From positions 124,001 to 188,000 of the forward strand of contig JACKPB010000001.1 of the NCBI GenBank assembly GCA_024233875.1: a stretch of DNA of 64,000 nucleotides. Reading direction: 5' to 3'. The notes below the pieces were generated by a model that was not told the origin of the DNA, made no database searches, and was given only the letters and a program-made list of their open reading frames with translations. A program made the position numbers and the translations under genes. This stretch comes from Leptospiraceae bacterium. Its GTDB lineage: Bacteria > Spirochaetota > Leptospiria > Leptospirales > Leptospiraceae. Each line of letters starts with the position of its first letter. Positions within the stretch are counted from its first letter, which is position 1. Shown here piece after piece: positions 43,508-52,998 of the stretch.

Positions 43508-44695
43508 TTATTTTAACTCACTTCGAAAAATGGGCTCGAAGATTTCTTTATAAGCTTTTTCATCAAAGGTCTTTTGAGAACCTTTGTAGGATATGGATCC
43601 AAAGTTATTTACTTCTAAAGTAATCTTTGAATTCAATTTGAAGTTTTCTTTGAAGTCAATCTCCTGAAGAGACAGTTTTTCCGAATCGGGACCCTTATCT
43701 CCTGAGTTAACTTTCTCAATAATTACTGTTAGTGACTCTTCGGTCTTTCCTTTTCGGTCTTCTTTATTTTTTTCACCTATTCCGGCTGACAATTCGGGCC
43801 AGATTGGATCGTTGTCTTTTCCTCTCTTGATTCTATATCCGATAGTTTCATAGAGTCCGGATCGGTAGGTTACTTTTGTATCATAAATTGGAAAATCCTG
43901 GAAGACCGGGACTTCTCTGGTCTTGGTGACCGGTCGGGTGTCATAGACAGGCACGTCTTTACAGCGCTTTACCTTCTTACTCGCACCTGATCCTGTAGAT
44001 TCATAAGTTGTATTGCACTCATTTTTTGTACCACTTTGAAATCTTTCATTTTCAGTGTAAGACTCTGTTCTCGTTCCCACCTGACGTTTTTCATATCGTC
44101 GAATTGCATTTTCAGTTCGGATGACTTCCGGATCATCGCCCTTCATCTCATCCCGCCAGTCCACACGTTCGCGGGTCATGTATCTTTCCTGAGCAAGTGC
44201 TCTCACCCATTCGGCTTTTTTGACGGTGTAGTCAACCTTATGAGTGCAGGAACCATAAGAGAAAAATCCTATGACTGCTGAGAGGATGAGTCCTCCCAGG
44301 ATCAGACCTTTGGATTTTTTTGGGGACTTTGGTTCCTCAGAAATAGGGGGAGATGATTTTTGGGCTTTAGCTTCCCGCTTTTTGAGTTCTTCGAAATAAT
44401 TTTTTTCACTGTCTGACTTTGTGGCACCGCAACCTTTGCAGTTTTCATCCTCCTGAGAATTCAGGGATTCACAGAAAGAACAGATCCAATCCGGTCCTTT
44501 TTTGAACTTTTCCACTTCATTAGTTTCTGAAACAGTTTCTTCTGATTCTTCTTTACGATAGAATGTAATACTGTTGTCTCTGGGAAATCCGCATTGATTG
44601 CACTTGTATAGATCTCCCCTTATCCCCTTGTTACCACACTTGGGACAGTCCCAGTATTCATAGACATATTCTTCGGAGACAGTCTCTTCTGCCAT
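43508..44695 (-). CDS. Zinc-ribbon, single-membrane-helix hypothetical protein
   Basis: 395 aa. Two cysteine zinc modules at the N-terminus: CPKCGNKGIRGDLYKCNQCG (about 17-36) and a RanBP2-like finger, WICSFCESLNSQEDENCKGC (about 71-90). A charged linker leads to one membrane helix (about 130-147, KGLILGGLILSAVIGFFSYG), then a C-terminal region of about 250 residues, rich in Arg, Tyr and Thr and with repeated TREVPVF/DVPVYDTRPV-like motifs. The cytosolic zinc part probably binds protein or RNA; the rest should be outside. The family is not recognised by name, but the layout recalls other bacterial zinc-ribbon membrane proteins. Followed immediately by the ankyrin gene. Confidence 0.75.
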   Translation of the reverse strand: MAEETVSEEYVYEYWDCPKCGNKGIRGDLYKCNQCGFPRDNSITFYRKEESEETVSETNEVEKFKKGPDWICSFCESLNSQEDENCKGCGATKSDSEKNYFEELKKREAKAQKSSPPISEEPKSPKKSKGLILGGLILSAVIGFFSYGSCTHKVDYTVKKAEWVRALAQERYMTRERVDWRDEMKGDDPEVIRTENAIRRYEKRQVGTRTESYTENERFQSGTKNECNTTYESTGSGASKKVKRCKDVPVYDTRPVTKTREVPVFQDFPIYDTKVTYRSGLYETIGYRIKRGKDNDPIWPELSAGIGEKNKEDRKGKTEESLTVIIEKVNSGDKGPDSEKLSLQEIDFKENFKLNSKITLEVNNFGSISYKGSQKTFDEKAYKEIFEPIFRSELK

Positions 44696-44711
44696 ATGTT
44701 TCCCTCCTCAA

Positions 44712-45299
44712 CTAAAACTTATTGATATAATGGATGAATGCCCGAAGCGCTTTCCCTCGATGTGAGATTTGGTTTTTCCTGTCTGTGGGAACTCTGGAAA
44801 ATCTTTCACCGAAGGGTGGGTAATAGAAAATTGGATCGTATCCAAAACCAAATTTACCTTTTTCATCATAATCCCATTCGATCACACCATGAACGTCTGC
44901 ATCAAAGAATTCAGTCCCTTCTTCACGGCTATAGGAAATGGAGCAAAAGTAATGAGCTCGTCGATTGATAAAAGATTTCATATTTTCGAGAAGGTACTCA
45001 GCTCTTTCTCTGTCTGTCCAATTGGGACTTCCGTATCTTGCTGAATAGACTCCGGGTGCTCCCTGTAAACTTTCTACACAAATTCCGGAATCATCTGCGA
45101 GTGAGGGAATCCCTGTCAGTTTGTAAAGGGCTGAGGATTTTAACTGAGCATTTTCGCGAAAGGTGGTTCCGGTCTCTTCAACATCGAAATCCAGATTCAG
45201 GTCACGGGGAGTCAAAACCCTGTAGTTCATCCTTTGCATGAGATCCCGTATCTCTTTCACTTTTTTGGGATTGTTTGTAGCTAGTAATAATTCTTTCAT
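44712..45299 (-). CDS. rdgB: Non-canonical purine NTP pyrophosphatase (RdgB/HAM1)
   Basis: 195-aa cytosolic enzyme that hydrolyses dITP, ITP and XTP to monophosphates and so keeps deaminated bases out of nucleic acids. It shows LATNNPKKVKEI (substrate loop), TFRENAQLKS, SLADDSGICVESLQGAPGVYSARYG (the catalytic DDSG), FGYDPIF and SHRGKALRAF. Length and motifs are standard. ATG at 45299 overlaps the STAS gene stop (ATGA). No change in key residues is seen. Confidence 0.95.
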   Translation of the reverse strand: MKELLLATNNPKKVKEIRDLMQRMNYRVLTPRDLNLDFDVEETGTTFRENAQLKSSALYKLTGIPSLADDSGICVESLQGAPGVYSARYGSPNWTDRERAEYLLENMKSFINRRAHYFCSISYSREEGTEFFDADVHGVIEWDYDEKGKFGFGYDPIFYYPPFGERFSRVPTDRKNQISHRGKALRAFIHYINKF

Positions 45300-45634
45300 G
45301 ATTGATTTTGTAAAATTTTCATCGCTTCATTTGTATGGGAGTAAACTTCAAAGATTTGGTCCAGCATGGTAATCTCCAATAATTCTAAAAGATCTTCATC
45401 TCTGACGACAAGGACAATATTTCCCCCAACAGAAACAAATTTGTTTTTCATAAAAACAATCTGTCCCAGAGCCGAGGAGCAGATGTGTTGAGTTTCCAAA
45501 AGATCAATGATTACTTTTTTTTCTTGGATGAGAACTTCTTCCAGCTTGGCGCGTATGTCGTCGCTTTCCGGATGAAGAATGGAACCTTTTAAATGTAGGA
45601 TGTCAATATTGTTTATCTTTGTATATTGTAACAT
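45296..45634 (-). CDS. STAS-domain anti-sigma-factor antagonist
   Basis: 112-aa single STAS domain protein of the SpoIIAA/RsbV type. The phosphorylatable serine is in ICSSALGQIVFMKN (Ser at about 53-54), at the usual position of the DSSG motif. It would act in partner switching with an anti-sigma kinase and a SpoIIE phosphatase; phosphatases are encoded at 2.9-4.0 kb and 49-52 kb, but no anti-sigma kinase is in the window. Lies between the 506-aa unknown gene (12 bp) and rdgB (4-bp overlap). Confidence 0.88.
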   Translation of the reverse strand: MLQYTKINNIDILHLKGSILHPESDDIRAKLEEVLIQEKKVIIDLLETQHICSSALGQIVFMKNKFVSVGGNIVLVVRDEDLLELLEITMLDQIFEVYSHTNEAMKILQNQS

Positions 45635-45646
45635 TCAAGCCACTCA

Positions 45647-47167
45647 TTATCCCGAAAACTCCTGAATCTTATTTTTTGCCCAAGAAAATCTGAATTCTGC
45701 AATTTTGATATGTATGTATTCCGTAATCGATTCAACCATCAATATTTTTTCGGGGGTTTGAACTTTTGCTTTGAGTTTTTCACGAATATGATAGAAATGA
45801 TTGACCAATACTTCTTTGGGTAGATTTCCCAAAACGGATCTCAGTTGATTTGCCTGTTTTTCATTTAGATTGGTATTATTGTCTTCTTTAATAGATTGGG
45901 CGACAAAGTAAGATAAGGGGATATTTCCAAAATCAGCTTTTTCTGATTGAATGAGGAAGTAGATGTATTTGACGTCTTCTTCGGCAATTTTAAACTTTTT
46001 CCCTTTTTCGATTAGAGCTTCTAAGAAGTCTTTTTCGTTCATTCGATCGGGTTTGCCGGGTTCTTTTAGATAGAGGAGAGTGAAGGTAAGATGTCTTTCT
46101 TTAAAATCCTCTGTATGAACCAGGATACGATCCTGAATTCTCTTGAGACTTGCAGAAGTCGTGGCCTGATCCATGGTGGATTTGAGGAGAGTTCTGAGTT
46201 CAAACAAGACCATATCGATGACCATCGCAAAGCTTTTGTGATTCTCTGCAGGGAGAATTGGTTCTTCTTCTGTCTTGACCTTAGGTGAGAAGGCTAGCTT
46301 TTTGAAATCAGCCATGACTTTGGCAGCTGCAGTGGCGACCTGTTGTTCGGAAAGTTTTTGGCCACTCTTTCCTTTGGAGAGAATTTCGTAGAAGTACTTT
46401 AAGTTTACGTCTGTTGTCAAATTTTCTGAAGCATTGAGTTGAATGCTCCTCTTGAGAGTAGATTCTGAAAATTTGAAGTAGCCCTGAACTGTCAATGGAT
46501 GAGATAAGATGACCTGAGCGAGAATAGAGGATCTTTCTTCGATGATCTTCTCATCTGTCTCTACATTTTTTTTGGCTCCGGAAACACCCTCTTTGGAATA
46601 GTCTCCAGCGAGAGCGATGAGGTTTTGACCGGCAAAAAATACAGTTTGGGTGTAGAGCCCGATGATCTTGTACTTTTCGATGAGGGATTGGATGTTGTTT
46701 CCATTCATAATCCAGGTAGCCGATTGTTTGATTTGTTCGGCTTCAGGCATTTTAAAAATATTTTTGTCAGGAGGGATGAAGGGAATCAGCTTGAGATGAA
46801 TCGTATAGTCCTGCACTTCATCCAGACCGATTTTTGTCTCTGTGACATCCTTCAGGCTACTTTCAGCAAAGGTAATAGGTGGAATCTTAGCCAGTCCATT
46901 GAAGTTTTCTTCATCCCAGAGTCTTTTTAAGAGAGAATTGATGATTTGATTGAAACCCTGGGGGCGGAGATTGGTAGTCTCAGGGAAAAATAAGCTTTTG
47001 TTGGCTTTTTTTTCTTTGAAGAGATTGAAAACCTCCTGACGAATTCTCTTGTCGTAACTAGTCCCTCTCTTGAAGTTGAAATAGAATTTTATAGTATTCG
47101 CTATGGTTATTTCAATATTCTGGTTTATTTCCAGATTTCCATCTAGATCAGCAACTAGGTGTCTCAT
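45647..47167 (-). CDS. Hypothetical protein, 506 aa, helical
   Basis: Not recognised. It is soluble, without signal peptide, membrane helix or known catalytic motif; mostly helical, lysine- and glutamate-rich. The N-terminus MRHLVADLDGNLEINQNIEITIAN is beta-like and may form a small domain; residues about 190-330 contain the VSGAKKNVETDEKI and STLKRSIQLNASENLTTDVN stretches. It shares an operon with the STAS and rdgB genes. The start ATG has a poor ribosome site in an AT-rich leader. A regulatory or scaffold role with the STAS protein is possible but unproven. Confidence 0.6.
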   Translation of the reverse strand: MRHLVADLDGNLEINQNIEITIANTIKFYFNFKRGTSYDKRIRQEVFNLFKEKKANKSLFFPETTNLRPQGFNQIINSLLKRLWDEENFNGLAKIPPITFAESSLKDVTETKIGLDEVQDYTIHLKLIPFIPPDKNIFKMPEAEQIKQSATWIMNGNNIQSLIEKYKIIGLYTQTVFFAGQNLIALAGDYSKEGVSGAKKNVETDEKIIEERSSILAQVILSHPLTVQGYFKFSESTLKRSIQLNASENLTTDVNLKYFYEILSKGKSGQKLSEQQVATAAAKVMADFKKLAFSPKVKTEEEPILPAENHKSFAMVIDMVLFELRTLLKSTMDQATTSASLKRIQDRILVHTEDFKERHLTFTLLYLKEPGKPDRMNEKDFLEALIEKGKKFKIAEEDVKYIYFLIQSEKADFGNIPLSYFVAQSIKEDNNTNLNEKQANQLRSVLGNLPKEVLVNHFYHIREKLKAKVQTPEKILMVESITEYIHIKIAEFRFSWAKNKIQEFSG

Positions 47168-47416
47168 TTTATTTAATATATCTCATGTGGAATCCGGTTA
47201 TCTATGTACCTACAAAGATTCGTGTTAATATGATAATCTACACCTAATTTGTAAAGTAAAAAATCGATAACAACCCAATCTATCGAACTTCCCCATAGAA
47301 AAATATAGAGTAGGCTAGTTCCACTCTTCGTTATTGTTCTCCCAAACGAAAACTTTATTGAAAAAAGGATCACTCTGAAGATTGGAATCCCAAACTTCTA
47401 TAGAAAATTCTAGAGT

Positions 47417-48205
47417 TCATTGACTCCTATTCAATTGATAAAGAAATTCAAGACCTCTGAGAGTCATCAAGGGATCGATATGGTCAAAAATACCCGAATA
47501 AGAAGAGTCGATCGTAGAAACCAGACCTCCCGTACCCACTACTTTGTAGTCTTCCCCAAATTCATTTTTGATTTCCTGAATGATTCCACGCAAGAGTCCC
47601 ACCCAGCCATAAAAAAAACCGGATTGAAGGGATTCCAGAGTCGAGCCCCCCAAAATTGACCCCGGTTTCTGGAAAGTAATCGGTGGCAACTGTGCAGTAT
47701 TTCTTGTGAGAGCATCCATTGAGAGTTTGAGTCCGGGAGCAATCACTCCTCCTAGGTATTCATCCTCTTCATTGACTACACAGAATGTAGTGGCGGTTCC
47801 CATATCCACAATAATCGACTTACCGATTTTCATATGCACGACAGCGGCGGCATTTACCAGGCGGTCCGCTCCAATTTCAAAAGGTCGCGGGTATTGAATC
47901 GTAAAAGGTAATTTCATGCGGTAGTTCACTATTACGGGTTCTACCTTGAACCAATCGCCCAACATTCGCGAGACAATCGGATTGAATCCGGGTACAACAC
48001 TTGAGTAAATAGCTGAATCGATTTCACCGGGATCCATCCCCTCTTCATGAAAAAAACCTTTCAGGAAAACACCTAACTCATCGGAAGTGCGATCGGGTCT
48101 GGTGACGGTTCTTTTGTGAAAACGGGGTTCTGTTTCATTCTTCTTGTAGACTCCGAAGACGGTGTTTGTGTTTCCGATATCAATTACGAGTAGGGTGTTC
48201 TTCAT
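47417..48205 (-). CDS. coaX: Type III pantothenate kinase
   Basis: 262-aa CoaX, catalysing the first step of coenzyme A synthesis. It shows VIDIGNTNTVFGVY (phosphate loop), PFEIGADRLVNAAAV and VDMGTATTFCVVN, as well as GGVIAPGL and GTGGL. Length is normal for the family. ATG at 48205 overlaps the birA stop (ATGA), the usual birA-coaX arrangement in many bacteria. The last residues are not followed by a clear terminator in the 244-bp gap that follows. Confidence 0.95.
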   Translation of the reverse strand: MKNTLLVIDIGNTNTVFGVYKKNETEPRFHKRTVTRPDRTSDELGVFLKGFFHEEGMDPGEIDSAIYSSVVPGFNPIVSRMLGDWFKVEPVIVNYRMKLPFTIQYPRPFEIGADRLVNAAAVVHMKIGKSIIVDMGTATTFCVVNEEDEYLGGVIAPGLKLSMDALTRNTAQLPPITFQKPGSILGGSTLESLQSGFFYGWVGLLRGIIQEIKNEFGEDYKVVGTGGLVSTIDSSYSGIFDHIDPLMTLRGLEFLYQLNRSQ

Positions 48206-48960
48206 TCTTCAGTTCCGGTTAAAATTTTAAAGTTATTGATAGTATCGTGCAATTCAAAAAGTTTCTCATTGGATTGGATGATGAGATAACCCTCTCCGGT
48301 GTAGCCAATAGCTTTTCCGGTAATGATTTCTCCATTTATTTCTGTGGATACTTCTTTATGAAAAAGATAAGAATATTTGGAAATAAATTCTAAACTTTCA
48401 GAATGATCATTGGATATCCATTTATTTAGGGATGTATTTAACTCAGTGATTAGAAGAGAGATCATTTTTTTCCTAAAAGCTTCATCCGGTTCTGCGGGGA
48501 AAAGAGAACTATAGGAAAATTCATCTTTTTTGGAATTGTATAGATTGATCCCAATTCCTAATATCAATTCCAGATTTTTTCCCTGTATATAAGTTTCTAT
48601 TAATATACCTCCGATCTTATTCCCATCAAGAAAAATATCATTTGGCCATTTCAAGAGTATCTTCTCTGCCCTGTCGGGTTGAAGTGAGTGAAGGGTTCGC
48701 AGTACCGCTCCTCCGATCAGAAGTGAGATCAGAGGGATTGGTGAAAGTTGATTGATAGAAAGCTCAATTTTTGAGGAGAAGAAAAGGTTATTGAATCCTA
48801 GAGATTCCCATTTGTGATCTCCTCTTCCCTTTCCTGAAGTTTGCTCTCCCGCCACAAGGTAGGAACCGCTCGGGTAGTCAGGGGAATGAATCTCAAGATT
48901 AGTCGAATTGACTATTTCTTTGTAGTACCCTCTATCGGGGTGAATCAATTTTGTATCCAT
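48202..48960 (-). CDS. birA: Biotin-protein ligase, single-domain BirA
   Basis: 252 aa. It has the catalytic core only: GEQTSGKGRGDHKWES (biotinyl-AMP loop), NNLFFS, LKWPNDIFLDGNKIGGILIET and LGIGINLYN, then a C-terminal SH3-like domain. The N-terminal helix-turn-helix of E. coli BirA is absent, so it should not act as a repressor. Transfers biotin to the carboxylase carrier protein. It lies 3 bp after the large SpoIIE gene and overlaps coaX, which suggests a single transcript. Confidence 0.95.
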   Translation of the reverse strand: MDTKLIHPDRGYYKEIVNSTNLEIHSPDYPSGSYLVAGEQTSGKGRGDHKWESLGFNNLFFSSKIELSINQLSPIPLISLLIGGAVLRTLHSLQPDRAEKILLKWPNDIFLDGNKIGGILIETYIQGKNLELILGIGINLYNSKKDEFSYSSLFPAEPDEAFRKKMISLLITELNTSLNKWISNDHSESLEFISKYSYLFHKEVSTEINGEIITGKAIGYTGEGYLIIQSNEKLFELHDTINNFKILTGTEE

Positions 48961-48963
48961 ACT

Positions 48964-51951
48964 TCAATCCTGTTTCAGGAGTTCATAAATTTTTAAGGCA
49001 TTTTTATTTTCCGGTTCTTTCTCGAGTACCGACTGAATCAAGCTCATAGCTTTTTCGGGAAGGTTTTGGATTCGATATAAGTCGGCAAGATGGATGAGAT
49101 TAGAGATATTCTCAGGTTCTAAAGTTTGAATTTTTTCAGCTACTTCGATGGATCTATCTATTTCTCCAATCCTCTTCAATGAGATGGAATGAAAGTAAAG
49201 TATCTCAATTTCTTTTGAGTCATTCTCCAACAAACTGCTGAAGCATTGCGATGCTGTTTGATAGTCTTTGTTTTTGAAGGCAACCAGACCCGTCAATTTT
49301 GTCAGATGGGAGTCTTCAATGTGTTTCTCGAAATTTGCTTTTAAAAACTCATAGGAATCGATTTGTTTTCCGGATCGATAGAGTTCTGCGGCCTTTTCAT
49401 AGAGAAGTTCCGCTTCAGATTTCAAAGAGTCATATACCTCTCCACCATTTGGCAAAAAGCTGATTTTTAGAAAAGAAAGGTCATCGGTGATTGTGCCTTT
49501 GTCTTCCAGTAAACTTTTGATTTGATTCAAATCACATTCAGCTTCATCTACAATTCCTAGAATCATGGTCTCATCATCATTTATGGTTCTCATACTTTCA
49601 CCCGGAGTCAGGTCGATATCATCTCTTCCATCCGAACCTAAAAGGAGAATGTCCCCCGGATGGAGTTTGAATCTATGCACTTTGAATTCATACTCAGAGT
49701 CCAGACCGAGTTTTCGCAATTGAAGACTCTCTTCGATAAAAGAGGAGGTCTTGTCACGATAAAGAATAGAGAAAGGATGTTCGGCGTTCCAGTAGTACAT
49801 GTCTCCCGAAAGATCGTCAATCACCACAACTGTTGCAGACAGAACCATTGTTCCATTGAAGGATTTGAAAACATTATTGCATTCTGTATACGCCTCACTG
49901 ATCCATTGTTCGGGATTCATATCCAGGATTCTCTTGTTTGCGGCAGACCTAGCCATAATCGAGTTCATGACGACTCCCATTACTAGCGATCCTCCGGCTC
50001 CCTGCATAGATTTTCCCATTGCATCTCCGTTGATAGCAACTGTATACTGGCGGAAATCATTAGGTTTGCCCAGTTTGAGGTTTCCTGTGATACAGAGATC
50101 CCCACCCAATTCAGCGGATCGATTTCGAAATTCAAACTTCTTCTTCTGGGAGATAAGAAACTCAGTCAGAACCCTTTCTGATTTATTGGAATTGATAAAC
50201 AATGGTTTTGTGAGGAGTGAAGTCAAAAAGTAATCTCCATCCTGCTGAACTTTCAAAGCATGGACTTCATTCATCTTTTCTTCCACTTCTTTGGTTCTTT
50301 CGGCTACCTTATCTTCGAGAGTGTTGGCATAGTCCTGAAGTTCCATTCTGGCCTGTTGAATCGACTTCACCATCCCATTGAAAGAATCAGCCAGAAATCC
50401 GATCTCATCCTGAACTTTAATCGGGACAACTACATTCAAATCACCCTCATTGACCTGCTTTACTCCTTCGAGGAGTTTGTTGAGCGGTTTGACCAGACTG
50501 GATTTGAAAAATCTAGGGAAAACTACAAAGATTAGAAAGGTAGTGATGAGAACCAAATAGATGAGGTTTAAGACAAGAGTATGAACGTGTTTCCTATATT
50601 CATAGTAAGAATATCCGATTTCATAACGATTGAAATCGGTTTGAATTTCATAATAGATGTAGTGATTCCCGATCTCACGATAGTGCCGGTTCTTTTCATT
50701 TTGAAAAGATTCCGCAATGTTCTTGTAAGGCTTGGTATTTTTAAACGCTTCTACAGCCATGAATCGAATTTCATTTTCGGGTGCTAGGGGATTTTTTCTT
50801 CGGATCTTTTCCTCCAGCTCATGAATCAGGTAATCCAATTCTCTTTCTTCCCCCTTTCGAATCTTTTCCAAATCAAGATCCTCATCCGGGTGTGTGTAGA
50901 GTAGATTGACAGCTCTTTCCGGAGTTGTCAGGTCAGATTCCTGAGGGACAGAAATGATAAATCGAATTTCATCAGGAAGATGGGAGTAGTCCCCATTCAA
51001 AATCATCTCTCTATTCGCTTCCACCTGAGCTAGATTTTTATTGTCATACACAGTCTCATTGAGGGTCAGAGTGATATTGCTCATGAATCCCAGTACAAGC
51101 AAGACTGTGACCAGACTGATCCCAACCAACTTGATCATGAAGGTAGTGGGTTCTCCCGAGCTATTGATGTATGCCATGAGCATTGCAAAACAGATGACAA
51201 GAGTGGAATTGGAATAGTACATAGCATACGCATTGTAAGAGAGAATTCCATTCTTATTCAAGACATTGGTTATGGCTGTCAGAATTAGGAGAATGATGAT
51301 GATGACAAACGTGCGAATGTGAAATGCCTCTTTGCCCCGGGGATGATAGAGCTTGATAAAGAAGACAAAGAATTTGGAAATGTGGTGAAGCAAAAGGGAA
51401 AGAAAGTTCCTCTCTTCCTTCTTTTCCATCCAATCGTTGAAGAACCCATCATAGTCCGAATAGAGAATCGTTTTGCGAATGAGTACAGTCATCGCTATTA
51501 GAAATAGAAGGAGAATAAAGATCGCTGTGGTGGCCCCGAAGTTAAAGGTATAGAAATGAGCATTGCTATTGTAGTGAGGGGTCATCTTTAAAGTAGAACT
51601 GACAAAATGCAAATAAGCAAAGAATGCGATAAGAAAACCCAGTGGAATCACAATCCTGGATTCTTTGGGAAAATCATTTTTGGGAAAATGGTAGGAGAAT
51701 CCAACAAAACTGGCATTTCCAAAGAGGACAAAAACTGTCATGTAACGATGAAATGCACCTGCTGGAGAGTAATAGGAATAGGCCAGAAAGTAACCGAAAA
51801 GCATTACGGTGAATCCGAAAAACACTCCGATCAGCCAATAAGTTGGGTAGGTTTTGTCTTTTTTGATGAGAAGAAAAATAGTTTGAATGGAAAGTATCAA
51901 ATAGGCCAGAAATACTCCCAATGAATGGAAGGACAATAGAATAGATTCCAT
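48964..51951 (-). CDS. Membrane SpoIIE phosphatase with 7TM, HAMP and TPR
   Basis: 995-aa sensor phosphatase. An N-terminal 7-helix region (about 1-275), a further helix, an extracytoplasmic loop (about 305-455), a helix (about 460-478), HAMP (about 480-535; KPLNKLLEGVKQVNEGDLNV), coiled coil, SpoIIE/PP2C domain (about 605-830; AELGGDLCITG, AINGDAMGKSMQGA, LLLGSDGRDDI, TDDLSFLKISF) and three C-terminal TPR units (about 845-990). The asp-metal residues are mostly kept (GGD, GDAMGKS). Members act on STAS anti-anti-sigma factors and respond to signals outside. The STAS protein at 45.3 kb is the nearest candidate target. Confidence 0.9.
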   Translation of the reverse strand: MESILLSFHSLGVFLAYLILSIQTIFLLIKKDKTYPTYWLIGVFFGFTVMLFGYFLAYSYYSPAGAFHRYMTVFVLFGNASFVGFSYHFPKNDFPKESRIVIPLGFLIAFFAYLHFVSSTLKMTPHYNSNAHFYTFNFGATTAIFILLLFLIAMTVLIRKTILYSDYDGFFNDWMEKKEERNFLSLLLHHISKFFVFFIKLYHPRGKEAFHIRTFVIIIILLILTAITNVLNKNGILSYNAYAMYYSNSTLVICFAMLMAYINSSGEPTTFMIKLVGISLVTVLLVLGFMSNITLTLNETVYDNKNLAQVEANREMILNGDYSHLPDEIRFIISVPQESDLTTPERAVNLLYTHPDEDLDLEKIRKGEERELDYLIHELEEKIRRKNPLAPENEIRFMAVEAFKNTKPYKNIAESFQNEKNRHYREIGNHYIYYEIQTDFNRYEIGYSYYEYRKHVHTLVLNLIYLVLITTFLIFVVFPRFFKSSLVKPLNKLLEGVKQVNEGDLNVVVPIKVQDEIGFLADSFNGMVKSIQQARMELQDYANTLEDKVAERTKEVEEKMNEVHALKVQQDGDYFLTSLLTKPLFINSNKSERVLTEFLISQKKKFEFRNRSAELGGDLCITGNLKLGKPNDFRQYTVAINGDAMGKSMQGAGGSLVMGVVMNSIMARSAANKRILDMNPEQWISEAYTECNNVFKSFNGTMVLSATVVVIDDLSGDMYYWNAEHPFSILYRDKTSSFIEESLQLRKLGLDSEYEFKVHRFKLHPGDILLLGSDGRDDIDLTPGESMRTINDDETMILGIVDEAECDLNQIKSLLEDKGTITDDLSFLKISFLPNGGEVYDSLKSEAELLYEKAAELYRSGKQIDSYEFLKANFEKHIEDSHLTKLTGLVAFKNKDYQTASQCFSSLLENDSKEIEILYFHSISLKRIGEIDRSIEVAEKIQTLEPENISNLIHLADLYRIQNLPEKAMSLIQSVLEKEPENKNALKIYELLKQD

Positions 51952-52030
51952 TCGCTAAGTTATAAAATAGAGAATGAAATAGACAAGAAGAAAATCATTT
52001 GAGATCATGAAAACAAAACTGATTGGAAAA

Positions 52031-52789
52031 TCAGAAAAAGTCTCTTTTTTCCAGTTCATCGGCTCCCCTGTGGGGATAGGCCTGTTCAAAGAATAGTGCG
52101 GAGAAGAGTTCGAAATCTTCATCTTCAGGGACATTGTTTTCTTCCCAATAGTCATTCCGTCGTTTGATCAAAAGGAGAATCGTTCTGTCTTCGAGGGAAA
52201 ACTCTACATTTCCTTCATTCAGTCTTCGAATCAACCAATTGAGATTGTGAATTGCATAGTCCCCCAAGACTTCCAGAGTTGCCAGGGTTGGTTCGTACAT
52301 CATTACGGACTCGGTTAGGTAGACCACAGTTTTCAAGAAATTCGGATCACCGGATTGTTCAAATCTCTCATGTAAGTCTTCCATTGTTTCCAGAATAGGG
52401 ATGAAATTTACATAGGATCGTTTGATCATGACAGCTTCCGGAGAGTTGCCTTTCATGTGTTCGAGAAGATTGATGAATTTATTGCCTTCCTGAGCCTGTC
52501 TCAGGATTTCATCCTTACCCTCCCGTGGTTTCGGATCTACTAACATAATGAAAAAGAATTTGGTTTCCAGGGCAAACCTGGACTCTTTGGGAATGTAGTA
52601 CTCAATCCATATGGGTTCTTTATAAAAATTGATTTTTTCGTCATCACTGAGATCGGGGGTTACTTTCAGAGATTTTAGTTTGATGACATCATCGGTGATG
52701 ACTTTTTTGCCACCAAACTTCGTCCTGGATTTCTTGATCTGTCGGAGTTCACTCCGATTTAGCATAGGTTTTGGACTAAAAGAACTCAT
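52031..52789 (-). CDS. Hypothetical protein, first gene of SpoIIE-birA-coaX run
   Basis: About 252 aa from the ATG at 52789; a TTG at 52813 is an alternative and neither start has a convincing ribosome site. It has no signal peptide or membrane segment. Helical, acidic, with a central part YIPKESRFALETKFFFIMLV and a run NFLKTVVYLTESVMMYEPTLATLEVLGDYAIHNLNWLI. No family recognised. It starts the minus-strand series and is 79 bp upstream of the large phosphatase. It diverges from the TVP38 fusion gene over about 200 bp. Confidence 0.65.
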   Translation of the reverse strand: MSSFSPKPMLNRSELRQIKKSRTKFGGKKVITDDVIKLKSLKVTPDLSDDEKINFYKEPIWIEYYIPKESRFALETKFFFIMLVDPKPREGKDEILRQAQEGNKFINLLEHMKGNSPEAVMIKRSYVNFIPILETMEDLHERFEQSGDPNFLKTVVYLTESVMMYEPTLATLEVLGDYAIHNLNWLIRRLNEGNVEFSLEDRTILLLIKRRNDYWEENNVPEDEDFELFSALFFEQAYPHRGADELEKRDFF

Positions 52790-52998
52790 CGGATACAGTA
52801 TCGGTAATTCCAATTTCTTTGAAAAGTCAAAATGAATGCCTTGTGAAAATATCCCAAAAAAAGGTCCGGATCTATATTTTAAACAGATTGGAAAAAAAAC
52901 TCAAAAAAGAAAAGAAAATACACTTCCATCATGATTCGTCTTGCTATTTTCACTCACCTATGAAAAGTCATAGGAAAGGAATAACCCCGAACCAATTC

